DNA of 64,000 bases from Trileptium ribeirensis (Eukaryota > Nematoda > Enoplea > Enoplida > Thoracostomopsidae), in contig JASANE010028299.1 in the NCBI GenBank assembly GCA_030248225.1, positions 45,805-109,804 of the forward strand. Reading direction: 5' to 3'. Position 1 is the first letter of the stretch; every line of letters starts with the position of its first letter. This document shows positions 23,130 to 35,754 of this stretch, piece after piece. Made by a program: the position numbers and the translations under genes. The notes below the pieces were generated by a model, which saw only the letters and a list, made by a program, of their open reading frames with translations, did not search any database and had not been told where the DNA came from.

Positions 23130-24240
23130 TGCGACTAAACTTAAAATGACCCCGCCTACCATCCTATTTTTATAGTTGCCATATTTTTGCAACAGAACGC
23201 TTCTTTGTGATTGCATAGTGTAGTAAAAGCCATTTAAGAACAACTGTAAGGTGGTATGAAATGGGTAATTTTTGGTTCGCAAATTCGCTAATGAAATCCA
23301 CAAATTTTTGAAAACATAATTGTGTGAGTTTTAAATTCGTGAGTTTTGTCCGAGAATAGTGTTACAGAGAGGCATCGCTCGACACGTGGGGTGCAATAAC
23401 TCAGCGATGGAAATTATATTAAACATGTTCAACATTTGAAATAAAGAATTTTTAAACTTGTTCGTGAACACAAGCGTCTAAAAAATAAAATTTGTTCGCG
23501 AACACAAACGCATATTCTTAACCAAATGTTGTTCGCGAACATAAACATTCTTAAATAACTTTATTTTTGTAGATCACTTTGTCATAGAAAAATACGCAAG
23601 AGAAATCACTATGAGCATGTATGATTAAAATCACAAGCATCAAACGTTTGGGAACATTTGCTTTTTAAAATTAAAGTAGCGTTGGAGATAATGACTTATT
23701 AATGGCGCTTGCGTTGTGTTTGAATCTACAATTTATTAGTGAACATTTTATGGATGAAATTGTTTACGAATATGTTCTTTTCCATATCGTATTCGACTAT
23801 AATTCCAGGTCAATAATTTAATGATTGTACAAATTTGCTGAAAATTTAAAATATGAAAATTGTTTGTTCGCGAACACTTGAACATTTACCGAAAATTTAA
23901 CTCATTTTGTGAACAAAAATTTGTTCAATTTCATTTAAGATGGCAACGTTCGCGAATGCTGAAAACTAAAAATTTTAACCACGTTCGTGTTGGCAAACAA
24001 AAGCGAATCCTGAATGTCAATGTTCTAATTAGCAGTGAACAGCTTTCTATTAATAAGAAATCGTTAAAATTCTGTTCCGATACAGTTAGTAATTGGTGGC
24101 AGTTGGATTCCACTTTGTCCAATTTTGATTAACGAAAAACCGTGACAAATTCTCTGTTTGTTCCGTAACAATGGTTTTCGATTTCACATCGGCTTTGACA
24201 AAATAGGATGGCCAACGGGGTCATTTTAAGTTTAGTCGCA
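23130..24240 (+). mobile_element. MITE family 1, copy E (long form, 1.1 kb)
   Basis: It is bounded by TGCGACTAAACTTAAAATG on the left and CATTTTAAGTTTAGTCGCA on the right, with inner blocks ACCCCGCCTACCATCC and GGATGGCCAACGGGGT. Flanks are TAA (left) and TAT (right). The interior carries at least five GTTCGCGAACA/C or GTTCGTGAACAC palindromes (about 23460, 23499, 23531, 23867, 23949). No transposase is encoded, although the length would suit a decayed longer element. Confidence 0.85.
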
Positions 24241-24633
24241 TATAAGTTTGTGGACTCATCTCGCAATCTACGCCTTATTATTTTAAGCCTGCTAGGTGGG
24301 CTCAGCGGGTCGTTCAGTGCCTGATCACATTTGCAGCTTTTTATTGATATATTTGGATAGAAACTTTGTGCTCAGTACATATTGTGATTTGGATCGACAT
24401 TACATGAGGAATGCGAGATCTTAAAACATGTACAATTCTGTCAAACTTTCTAAATATAAATTAGATGAGCCATGTCAAGCGGTATTATGGCTAATTTTCT
24501 GAGTAAGGTCAACTTGGCACTAACAAAAACCCTGGCATTCTTGAGGATGAATAATGAAAAAATTCCAAACGTTGCATGAAACTTTAAAATTCCCCGTACT
24601 GTTGATTAAATTTTAAGCTATGAAACACTGCAC
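24241..24633. other. unassigned sequence
   Basis: No recognised element between copy E and the next MITE. Confidence 0.35.
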
Positions 24634-24636
24634 TAA

Positions 24637-25128
24637 TGCGGCGTTCACGTTATAATTTCTCCAATGTTTGGAACCTATATACACCACATAGTGTCAGGCA
24701 CACTGTCGATAGCAGGGTGTCTTAGACACTCCCAAGTTTTTTTATAAATTTTTTCAAGGGTAGCTAGCCAGAGGTATTGGCACTTCTCGACAGTATCGAG
24801 CACACCGTTTCTTGTTTGCAATTTTATTGACGGTAGGCGGCATTATCTCGTAAACATTGGTATCAACTAGATAAAAATATCGATATTTTAAAAATACGCA
24901 GCACAGTGACTAATACACCGCATTATCACGATGTCAGTTACAGTTAATCTGGTAGCTAAAGATGTTTACGACACTGTAAACAAAAAATCTAGTAGCTAGG
25001 GGTGTGTCGTACACCCTGGGCATTTGACCTACTGTATGGGTGTGACCCTGACTGTCTATACGATAGGGTCACAACAACAGGGGGTCAAAAGTTCCAAACA
25101 GCAGGGACATTATAACGTGAGCGCCGCA
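24637..25128. mobile_element. MITE family 3, TAA target duplication
   Basis: The left end TGCGGCGTTCACGTTATAAT and the right end ATTATAACGTGAGCGCCGCA are inverted copies, extended by TGTTTGGAAC/GTTCCAAACA further in. TAA is present on both sides (24634-24636, 25129-25131). The interior has no ORF. A relative of the right end, TATTATAACGTAAACGCTGC, occurs at about 54289. Confidence 0.85.
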
Positions 25129-25131
25129 TAA

Positions 25132-25591
25132 AAAAGTTAGAAAGGTTGAATAAGTGCGGCGCTTTGGTAAAAAACGCTTTTAATATATGTAACTAGGCTA
25201 CCTTATTTGATCACGTTCGTGGGTGTAAAATGTCATAACCAAAAAATAATCAGAAAATACAGTACAATATTTATAATTATCTAGTTCAATAAATAAACGG
25301 TATTTGACTGATTGTTGGTTTTTCAAAAATGACAGATGGACAAGATCAGAGACATAAGTCGTGGAGATACGATCAGCGGAGTCATTTTTGGGAGTTTTCT
25401 TGTATATAATATATTGACAGTCACTTAAATGTCGGAAGTTATTAACAGTTCAGAGAACAGTCGCTAAGCAATAATAATATTACTTTTATTCGTTTCGAAA
25501 AACAGTGTGATAATCAGTTTCACTTGATATTTAGTAACAAATGATGCCATATGAAGATAGCTAACACGAGATGGCAAATGATCAGTTGCAA
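25132..25591. other. unassigned sequence
   Basis: Nothing recognised. Confidence 0.35.
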
Positions 25592-25915
25592 AAATATGTA
25601 CAATTTCATTTAAGATGGCAAAGTTCGTGAATGCTGAAAACTAGAAATTTTAACCACGTTCGTGTTGGTGAACAAAATCGATTCTGAATTAGTCAATGTT
25701 CTAATTTGCAGCGAACCGTTTTCTATTAATAAAAATCACCAACATTCTGTTCCGAACAGGTAGCAATTTCTGACAGTTGGATTCCACTTTGTCCAATTTC
25801 GATTACCGAAAACCATAGCAAATTCCCTGTTTATTCCGTAAAAATAGTTTTCAATTCCACATCGGCGTTGACAAAATAGGATGGCCAATGGGGTCATTTT
25901 AAGTTTAGTCGCGCA
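25592..25915 (+). mobile_element. MITE family 1, copy F (left-truncated)
   Basis: It matches the right 300 bp of copy E closely (ATTTCATTTAAGATGGCAA, then GGGGTCATTTTAAGTTTAGT) and ends CGCGCA at 25915. The left terminal repeat is absent. Confidence 0.8.
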
Positions 25916-26109
25916 TAGTAAATACGGCGTTAAAAGATTTTTGCGCGTCAAAATCGAAAGTGCGTGTAACCACTATAGTTGACATCTATAGATTGTAGAT
26001 AGCTGAACCGATTGGCTTACGATGCTACAAAAGATGTATCCGAAGAATTTACTTTGGTAGTATTGACTATGCTGTAGTGATAATTGTACAATGAAGCAGA
26101 AGCTTTTTG

Positions 26110-26945
26110 CATCAAAATTTGCGAAGTTGTGGCCATTGTAAACTTTATATTTTTCCTAAGAATACTAAAAGATAACAATATCACTAAAATCGTAAAACAT
26201 AGACCACTGATCGACTGTAGATGACTTTTAGTTATCTACTTTCCGCTTTACTTTTGTAAGTTAGCGCTTTGCTATACATCACTAAAATCGCAAAAATTAG
26301 GCCAGTGATCGACAGTAGGTGACTCTTAATTTTGTACTTTCCGCTTTACTTGTGTCAGCTAGTGCTTTGTTGTTGCCAGTGTAAACTTATATTTTTCCTA
26401 AGATTGCTGAAAGACAACAATAGGACTAAAAATGTAAATAAATATACCCCTGATCGACAGTAGGTAACTCTTAGTTTTCCAGTGTTTAGCTTTATTTCTT
26501 GTTGTTGCCATTGCAAAATCTTTAGTTTTCGTAAAAATATCGAATGACAAAGATATCACTGAAATCATAAAAAATATACCACTGATCGACAGTAGGAAAA
26601 TATGCATTTTCTTCTTTCCGACTTTAATGTGTAAGCCAGCGCTTTGTTGTTGCCATTTTAAACTCTTTATTTTTCCTAATAATACCGAAGAATAAAGATG
26701 TCACTAAACTCGTAAAAACAGACCACTGACCGAGAGTAAGGTGACTTTTAATTCTCTACTTGCCGCTTTACTTGTGTAAACTAGCGCTTTCTTGTTGCCA
26801 TTGAAACTTATTTGTTTTTCTAATAATACCGAAAGACGAAGATATCACTAAAATCGTAAAAATATAGAACTCATCGACAGTAGGTGACGCTTAATTTTCT
26901 GCTTTCCGCATTACTTATGTGAACTACAGCTTTACTGAACAATTT
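26110..26945. repeat. diverged ~145-bp tandem repeat, six units
   Basis: Each unit contains TTGTTGCCATT, TTTTTCCTAA, ATATCACTAAAATCGTAAAA, TGATCGACAGTAGGTGACTC, CTTTCCGCTTTACTTGTGT and TAGCGCTTTG. The GATCGACAGTAGG-type marker occurs near 26210, 26309, 26452, 26584, 26727 and 26873. The first spacing is about 100 bp and the others about 130-146 bp, so one unit is shortened. This is an old, decayed satellite-like array. Confidence 0.85.
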
Positions 26946-28165
26946 ATAGACTGCGTGGTAGCGGTGAAATAGCTGAAATGAGAACATTTGTATATGGATG
27001 ACAATTTGGTTTATATGTTATTCGATTTTCCTTGAATAGCACTAACTTTTCTGAACACATCGCAGCTCCCGCAGCAATTTAAAATAATACAATTTCGAAA
27101 AAAAATGTATTTCACACAATGTCTTTTCATTCTTCCGTCACTTTCGCAACAACAATAGCCTCAATTTAGTGTTTTCTTTACTGAGCCTTTTCCCTTAATA
27201 TATACACAAGTGGTTGCTGTCTATAACGTCTTATCGCTATTCCAAACATAAATAGAAAAAACATGAACGATAAATATTTTATGATTTGATTTCCGGATGG
27301 AAAGTGGTTTTTGCCGCAACATTTATAAAATGTCTGGCACGCGACATGTGTAGCTGAATTACCTGACTTCAATTGAAGATTACAAGCTCTTGGTTTTATG
27401 AAGCGATTCACGAGAAACAATGATTTGCGAAGGAAGCTTGCTGCAGAATGTAAATCATATGTGCTGAAGGTGCATCGCTTAGGAGGTGGTTGATGGGCAG
27501 GCCAGGAGGTGGGCAAATTTTTAAAATTTTCAAGGGCTCACAAATTTTCCCAATTCAGCTAAATTTTTCTTTAATTCTTGCTAATTTGCGATAACTTTTT
27601 CCTAATTTCCCCTATTTTTGCCGATTCTACCTGAAATTTTGCCAATTTTAACCTAATATTTCCAATTTTCGGGAACAATTGCGGTAAACAGGGGAGAGAG
27701 GCTATAGAGAGGGTTCGAATTGGCCCAACGGTCGTCAACCCTTAGAGAAGGTCATCCCCTATCGACATCTATGATGTAATTAATTATATATAAATGCTAT
27801 GGATCGTAGTATATTTGGTTTAGATAAATTTAATTTGAATATGCTTCTGTATAAAAAGAAGATCGGATGGAGGCAGTCATTTACGTTAAGTAAGTCAGCG
27901 GAAGTGTACAGTCCAATTTTTACAGTTCTATTATACTGTTTGTTTGTCCGCTTTACGTTGACAGATTTTTCTTGTCGGATACGACTGAACCCAGCTCATC
28001 ACAAAGGCGTTCATTAGAATTTACAGTTTTACGATACTATCAACTAATATTGAGGAAATTTTAGCCTTGGAGTTTCCGATTTTGAGTCGACTCCTCAGTC
28101 TTCAATAGAGTAGAAGCGTCAGCATTAGCTATTATAAAAGATTAATTTGAAACTTGTAATCTATC
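26946..28165. other. unassigned sequence
   Basis: 27500-27680 is a T-rich tract of short motifs (CTAATTT, TTTGCCAATTTT) resembling in style the 64-bp array at 55.4 kb. No gene is recognised. Confidence 0.35.
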
Positions 28166-28169
28166 CAAC

Positions 28170-29221
28170 TGTAGCCTACGTGGTCCTAAAGGTGTTTAGT
28201 CCCACCGTAGATTACACAAGAACTAACAGCAGGGACAGTAATGCGAGCACCAATGGCTATGTTATCTTATGAGCTTAATCCTAAGGTCTTAATGTGCCAC
28301 CAGTTATAACAGATGATATCGTTTATTTTGTTTAATACAATACAACAGCTACAACTCTACACACAATAACAAATAAACGGCTGAACCGTACTCACTTTGA
28401 TTGCGTAGCTTCTGAGGCCGACTGAGCCTTGATCTATCTGCGCAACCGCTTAAATACCCGAGCTAGAGGTTTACTCCCAATTTTCTCCATATTGATTTCT
28501 CTAAGCGATCGAAATTACATAATAAGTTTTCCAAGTTTTACTCTGGTTCCACTCCCCTAAAATTCCCTCTTAAACCTAAGTGAATTTTAGTCGTTAGAGA
28601 ATAAGTTTTTATGAATTTCCCCGAATTCCTAAGTATAAATCAAATTTAAGATTTTATTCGAAAATCCAGCAGATACACATACACATATCCGCTAATGTAG
28701 GCCTAATGCTTAAGGCACCCAACCCTTACACTCAAATCCGATATATTTAAATTCTATGGCTTAGGTGCTCATAAAACTCTTTCAATTTTGTTAGTCCCTT
28801 GAAAACGCTCTCGAAATTAGCTAAGTTCTAAAATTCTCTTGCACCCTGTACAAAAATTCCAGCACAGGCTAAATACACAAAATACACATACAGATACAAA
28901 CACATGTACACAAGATTCTGCCAACATATACTAAGTTCCAATACATAATAAATTCATAAATATATTTATACATAATTACGCACGTCCTATATATAGATAC
29001 ACGTACAATACACATATGTTTGCAACATATTTACAATCAACAACCATAGTGTGTAGTAAACCATAAATGCATGGAACAAACAGTAATCAACAAACATTTA
29101 TACAGCACACGATGATGCGTGGTACTTTTAGTAAATTGCAGGTTGAGGTTCAAGTTAATGGGTTAAAGTTCAGGTTAAAGTTTAGTTTTGAGTATAGAGT
29201 AGATAGGTACGAACCGTTACA
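28170..29221 (-). repeat. 3' LTR (minus-strand sense)
   Basis: 1052 bp, starting TGTAGCCTACG on the plus strand and ending CGAACCGTTACA. It aligns end to end with 35755-36807. Confidence 0.92.
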
Positions 29222-29238
29222 TTACCCCCTCTTCCGCA
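29222..29238 (-). promoter_or_regulatory. polypurine tract
   Basis: On the minus strand the bases next to the 3' LTR read GCGGAAGAGGGGGTAA. This is the expected plus-strand DNA primer and confirms the orientation. Confidence 0.8.
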
Positions 29239-30431
29239 TAAAAATTTGTCCACAAATTTTCCTAATTCTGTTAATATGCCATTATTCACATTGCATACAA
29301 CAATCAATAAAATGAAACCATTCACTACAAATTCAATCAATAACGAATCAATTAAAGCAATCATTCATTATCCGGTATTTATTTATAACAGTCAGGATGT
29401 TCTGTTAACAAAATAGTTCTTTTAACCATTGTCTATAGTTTAATACGTTGAAACCAATCATCCACCGTACTATAAACCATCGCCACCATAATACACCATA
29501 CTAATCCGAATTCACTCCAATCATATAAATGTTCACACCTTCCGAATAGATATACCGTGGCCACAATATACGCACGTAGTAATTATCCAAACCACCGTGA
29601 GTGTGAGATTATCGGAATATTACGTGGTGCAGATACGGGCCTATTTACTCGTCATCGGAAGAAAGATAATCCATTTGGCCAACAATCGCGTTTCCAAATA
29701 CTTGACTGTTCGACGGAAGGTACAGTCACCATTCACAGACAATAATCGTTTGTACGCAATACAACAACATCAATATTTGTTCGCATCTGGGGTTCACAAC
29801 GGTATACCATAAAACATACAAATAAATATGTGATTATTTTACGTACGAATTTGCAACAGTATCTATACGAAACACATTTATACAGTACATTCCCATTTAT
29901 CTACAGTCGGCAACAAAATTTTCTGTCTGCGGCTTTGCAAAAACAAGTGACCTGGACTTTAAACAATTATTTATATCAACGGAAATACCATGTATAATGT
30001 TCTGTGACTACTTACAATTTAAGTCTCGGTTGTCAGAACAAATGTTTAATTTTACATATTGTTGAAATATCCATATACAGCTGAAAAATACACACAAATA
30101 TATAATACCTGTTTGAATCAAGTCAGCGAAAAATCGTTTTTCAAACACGGCAAAAAATTTACAGTCTGAACAATTCTGGCATGTGCTTATATTAATTAGA
30201 TATTTTACAGATATTCTAATTTAACGATTTTGGTAACGTTAAATTTAAACTAGCTCTGAATAAACTGATATGAGTCTTATTGATCTCAGAAAAAGAAGAA
30301 GAAATCTGTCACTAGAGTGGCAGCTTTCAAAAGTGAAACCATCGTTCTACAGCACGGTTTTGTTCGCAAGAATTTCCCATTTATAGTGAAGCCATACATG
30401 GTTTATTATTTGCATAAAAATGCTATATCTG

Positions 30432-30615
30432 GCTAGTCCAAAGTGGGCGGCATTTTCGGCTGCCCTCGGCAACACGGAGGTACCCCCGGCTCTAAGCCCC
30501 CTGCTGAGAAAAATAAATGTCTTAACGCGACACAGTCCGGCAAAAAAATGGGCCCCGGCAAAATCTGGCACCCCCGGAAGGCGAGCCGGCTATAATTTTC
30601 GAGGTTTGGACTAGC
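30432..30615. mobile_element. GC-rich 184-bp insertion with 11-bp inverted ends
   Basis: GCTAGTCCAAA at 30432 and its inverse TTTGGACTAGC ending at 30615 enclose a GC-rich block with GGCCCCGG and GCCCTCGG runs, unlike the AT-rich surroundings. No clear target duplication was found. It is probably a small non-autonomous DNA element nested in the LTR retrotransposon. Confidence 0.5.
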
Positions 30616-30995
30616 TAGGATACACATTATACATATACAATGCATACGTATAAAATACATACACGTACACATATCTATGCACATATACATATACCCATAT
30701 ATACCTACATACACACTTAGTAGCACCAAACTATACTGTTAAAATTTTCCGCTTATAACGTTTTTGTTTACTTTTTCACCAAATAACTCAAAGCGACAAC
30801 TGCCAATAAACAATTTCACTATACAATTTCGTTCTACGTGCCTTTCGTAAACATAAATTCTGTGTTTTACGTAAGCAATTTATTTTTCACATATGTGCTG
30901 CGCTGCAAACAACAAATTTATTTTTATTTTTTTATCTTTAAGACACAACAACCAAGCAGCAACATAAATTTATATTCAATTTTACACATATATTT

Positions 30996-31200
30996 TATAA
31001 GAGACGCGGTCACGCAGGGACATAAAATCCACTGCGAGACCATTTTAAACATATGCCGAGGCACACAGGGACATTGCACCCCCTGTGTGTCTATTTTATA
31101 TACATGTAAACGGCACACAGGGACATTATACCCACTGTGTGTCGAATTTTTTTTTGAATTTAGCGGCGCATACGAGATCTAAAACCCCTGGTATGTCGTC
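30996..31200. repeat. series of three to four regularly spaced hairpins
   Basis: CACGCAGGGACA...CCACTGCG (31011-31036), CACACAGGGACATT...CCCTGTGTGTC (31061-31091) and CACACAGGGACATT...CACTGTGTGTC (31113-31143) each fold into an 8-9-bp stem, with starts about 50 bp apart. A decayed fourth unit (GCGCATAC...GGTATGTCG) lies at about 31164-31190. They sit in the interior of the LTR element. Confidence 0.6.
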
Positions 31201-33550
31201 AAAAAAGGGTCAACAAGGCGCGAAAACAAAGGCAGACTCCAAGGACATAAATTCTCCTTATGGGTCACCTAGGGTAACCCACGTCAACAAAAAAATATGG
31301 TCCGTTGGGTTTTTATCCTAGGGATAGGTCAAACTTTTGCAACTTCCTTGAGTTGAGATTTTTCCTTTTTTGAGCTAGAAAATTTTACACGGTAGTGCAA
31401 AGGCACGTAACACCGAAAATGCACACACAAATGTGATTTGACATAAATAAAAATTGTAGGTTCAGGGTGAGACCCCTTTTTACCCATTTTTACACGGGAT
31501 CTAACCTTGAGAAGACATATTGTCTATGCGCGAAAAACCAAGTCGGGATGGATGGCCGTCAAGAGTACGGAGCCCACCCGCAAAACATATTATTGTACTA
31601 AAACCACATATTGAGAAGCACTAACGAGACTATTCAGGGTTGAGTTTCCTGTCCCCATTTTTTATTATTATTTTTACACTTGAGCACAGGATGCACTGTA
31701 TACACGCGGCTAGATGTCCACTATACCGGAGCCTAGCCGAAGACAAACGGTAACTATGAACTAAAGAACACATATCTAAATGGACACGCTAGCAGAACAT
31801 TGAGTCTGTGTTTTGTTTTTGAGTGAGTGGTCCCACAAGTGCACAAAACCAATTTAAGAATGTCCAGCGGACCCGGTTGCTCACACCCCGCCTTGGTTGA
31901 AACTGCCTACCAGGGATGCCGTCAACAGTGCATCCTCACTGTTGTGTGACCTCAGGTACACGGCTGATCTTCATCACCTGGCTAGTGCAGGGGACATGAT
32001 AGGATTTCCGTGAGCAACATGAGTTTAAAACTGAGAAAGCCCCCTCTCTGTTTATACCAATAAGGACTAGTGCACACATCCAATTGTGAAACACTAAAAA
32101 TTTTTCTAATAAAACAAAACTCTTGCGATTTATCCTTCTTAAAGCTAAATTCAATATTGGATGTGTGGATTAGCTCCTTCCTCTAGGTTTAAAAATTCTT
32201 TTTCAAATTTTGGGGAACACTAAATTTCATCATATTTTTTAGTCAAGCGCGTGGTTTTTTAACAAGTATAAGCAAGGTCCCGAATTTTTCCAAGGTTTTT
32301 TATTTTCCTTATGAAAACAGTTTGAATGCAATACCTCGGACCCTGTTTTCAAACACGTAGCGACTTATACAAAACTCCTCAGATCAACGTTTAGGTAAAA
32401 AAACCTTTTCTAGAAATGCATTGCTTCATTTTTAAGTTTAGGCCCGTTTTAAAAATCTTTACTGCAATCACGCTTAGAATGAGTCAAAATTCTTGCTATA
32501 TATAAAGTTTCAAAAAAGTTCTTTTTTTGTTTTTTTTAACGTTACCACCTAATGAGGTATCCATAAATACATAGCCCGAGAACTAGCCATAAAAAAGCCA
32601 TATTTTCAAATAAGTTAATTTTATTACTCACCTTAGCTGAGCTTAAGCCCATATTCCTGTTTGACTCCAATCCAGAACATTATTACCTTCAAACGAAAAA
32701 GCAGATGCTTATTGTGCCAATCGATATTTTTTGCACCATCTCCGTTTGATAAGTTAACAGTTTGCGATTATGAAAAGAAACTTTATTGGAATCCTAAAAA
32801 ACCTGGACCAAACTGAGAAGCAACGCTTCTCCATAAACAATGGCAATGCATTTAGCATACAAAATTTTATGATGAAATTTTTCTGAGCGCCAATAGGATT
32901 GTTTTGCTTTTTTTCTTTGACCATAAAATTAAACCAAAACGTAAACCAATATTGTTGGTTTAAGCAAATTATTACCCATAACACGGCAAATTTTGGTAGC
33001 AGTATACATAAAGGACGGGTTCTTTTTGTTTTAACACGGCATTAAAAATAAATAAAGCTCAGCACTTTTTGTGCATTCGTTATTACCGTTAAGGAAGACT
33101 TTATTTGTCTTGGCTCCAAAGAATTTGTTTGTTACATACTGTGAAATATTTTTTGAACCTGATAAAATGAATAAAACTTAACGATAATTTTCTTTTCATA
33201 TACTACCTTTAATCAAAAATATTCAAAGATTTTTATATAATTTGTAGTTAACACCGGTTCGGAAAAGTTAAAAATCTCTAAATTATTCAATTTTTTCAAG
33301 CTAAGGATACCGGTACGATGCGATTAATTTTAAGCGCCTAAATTTTTTTAGTTTGTGTTATACTGCTTTTTTAAAATATTGATGACGCAGTCGTGCTCGC
33401 ATATTAAACCGATTAAACGAATTTTTTTTAAACAATGTCCCATTATTTAAAAACCCTAGTACTGTGGGCAATCAAAATACAAACAAGATTTATCACTTAA
33501 TCATCGGCAATAATTTCTATAAAGTTATTTTCGTAGATCTAGACTTGAAA
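31201..33550. other. LTR-element interior without recognisable genes
   Basis: Both strands lack RT, integrase or protease motifs. The only longer frames are short and uninformative. It is AT-rich with homopolymer tracts (for example T runs at 32521). It may be structural filler of a non-autonomous element or sequence too decayed to recognise. Confidence 0.5.
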
Positions 33551-33772
33551 TTATTTTAAACGGTCGATTATTTCTGATTCAAGGACTCCAAGCCATAATT
33601 GATTTCGAAATAGCACCTGCCCATCATTCTCCAGAATCTTAGCAGGTATCACTTTATCACCAAAATTAAAATACAGTTTTTGTAAAAAACCCACAAAATC
33701 ACGAAAAACGGATACATGAAAACTAAACAAATCATTGGCCAATAAAATCTACCTCTGTATGGAGGAAAATAT

Positions 33773-35577
33773 TTATGTTATATCCCCCAAGAATCGACTT
33801 ATGAAACCTACTAGACTGACTTCGATTTTCCTTTTCGAATTTCGCACCAATTTTCCAATATTTTTTGACACGTGTGAAGATTTAAAGTGAATTTGACAAC
33901 AAGCACATTTAGATGTTTCAATATCGTGATATAAAATTTTAAAATTTTTATTCCCAGAAACATTTCGTTTTAAAGAATCCGGTTTTACTGACAGTGTAAC
34001 AAACGTCGACTTACGTGAAGGTGTTGTAACCCATCGTCTATCACCATATTTATAAAATTTCTTTTTCACCAGTAAAGAAAGTGATCGTTGAGCACAATCC
34101 TCGCTTGGCAAATCATAAATAAAGTGTCCATTCAGAGTAATTTGACCCAAGCCATAGCACGAAATTGCATAACATTTTATATCCCGCCAAATCGATATAT
34201 CGAGTGCGACGAATCTGGATGACCTTGACCACATTGTAAAATTCTAAAAACCTAGAAAGCAATCGCAAACATACACTAACATCATATTCTTCCACATCCA
34301 CATTTACATTGGTAGGCACACGTACTGCAATATACTTCGCGACCAGGTCATTAAATTCTGCAAAAGTATTTGTAAACATCGGCGTATTTTCTAACCCAAA
34401 TTTATTATTTGTACAGATGATTTGTAAATCCGTCAAAGATGAAGGAAAATTTTTACTTTCTGTCAATCCAGAGACATTGTCCTTTCCAAGTAATATCATT
34501 TTTGAACAAGTTAGTGGAGCATCTCGCTGTCCTAGATTAACAAACGCAGAGTTAACCAGCACACGATTTTTTACCGAGATATCCACATGTGTTTCCGTTG
34601 GCATGGGGCTATACACTAACCTCCGTTTAATTTCACAGCTTTCTGCTACAGTCATCTTGGCGTTACCACACTGTCTTCCTCCATATGTTTGGATTGGTTG
34701 ATGACGTTGCCATTTGTCACATAAATTTCATTGTGCATTTGGATTTTCGTACCTGAAATCTGTCTTAGAACCCCTTGGGGTTCCCACAATTCGTTTCATA
34801 CAGGAAATTTTTAAACTTGAGGAAAAACTTTCAGTACTGCTTAGGACATTTCCCACAGCTGTGTTGCTCATTATTTTCGAACCCGCAACAGTCTTCAATC
34901 TTTCCACATGACATGCAAACGTTTTGTTACACTTAAGTTTTTTACTCAATTCCAAAGTGTTAAGCTTTTGAAAATATTGGTGGGACTCACTGTCAGTTGA
35001 CCTTAAATTTTGTTCTAAATGTTCCACCTCAATCGAACATAAAGAGTTTTCAATATACTCTTGCTTAAGCGCCTCAGCTATAGCTGTTTGAAATGACTTA
35101 GGCCTGGCAGATAACACAAATCGCCGAATCGTTTTGTTTGGTCCGCACATAAAATTTTCTAAGGCAATTATATCCCTATTATCCTTGGAGAATGTAGGAT
35201 AAGCTTTCGTAACCAAGTATTCAATATCTTTTGCATATGTCTCAACTGGCTCATTCAATATTTGCGACCTCTCCCTATGTGACATACTTCGGTACCAAAA
35301 TTTCAAATAAATTGTTTTTCAAAACATCATAGTTTTTCTTAATTTCACAAGACATATTTTCCCATTTCCAAGCAGCTTCGCTCCTCAAAAAAGCCGACAG
35401 AATACGAGCCATATCATCCTTAGACCACTGGTTTGCAAAAGAAATGCGTTCGAAAATTAATATTCATTCCTCAAAATCATCTACGAAGTTGCCATAATAA
35501 AGAGGAATATCCTCAGCTTCCAAAATAATAGGTTGTCTTTGGCCTGCTACTCCAATTCCCTTTGGATCAAAATTCAT
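33773..35577 (-). pseudogene. gag region of the LTR retrotransposon, broken
   Basis: The putative start ATG is at 35575-35577, about 160 bp inside the primer site. An early segment is interrupted by an in-frame stop near 35465. It continues with a W...ARILSAFL...AAWKW pattern typical of retrotransposon gag capsids, then shifts frame near 35300 into a 192-codon frame (35306-34728) holding PVETYAKDIEYLVTKAYPTF. A zinc-knuckle-like CGFENNEQHSCGKC lies in yet another frame near 34870. Two further frames (34655-34113 and 34234-33773) overlap and look like one broken protein that I do not recognise. The gag family is sound; the downstream protein is unassigned. Confidence 0.7.
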
Positions 35578-35733
35578 TTTTTCTTCCAGTACACATCCAA
35601 TCGTATGAAAAAAATTGAAACACTTTGGGCCACCTCCAAGTTTTTTTAATAATTCACCAATATTATTTTCAATCAGAAGCTATTTGACCAACTGAAGTTT
35701 ACCCTTGTTCGTAGTTCCCACCTAATTGGACAG

Positions 35734-35751
35734 TCCAGGCTTGCGGCACCA
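35734..35751 (-). promoter_or_regulatory. tRNA primer-binding site
   Basis: On the minus strand, three bases after the 5' LTR end, the sequence reads TGGTGCCGCAAGCCTGGA. It begins with the TGG that pairs with a tRNA CCA tail. I do not assign the tRNA. Confidence 0.75.
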
Positions 35752-35754
35752 AAA

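Noticed and set aside
30838..31182. 114-codon plus-strand ORF inside the LTR element
   Set aside because: It runs across hairpin repeats and AT-rich sequence, has no domain, and lies antisense to the element.
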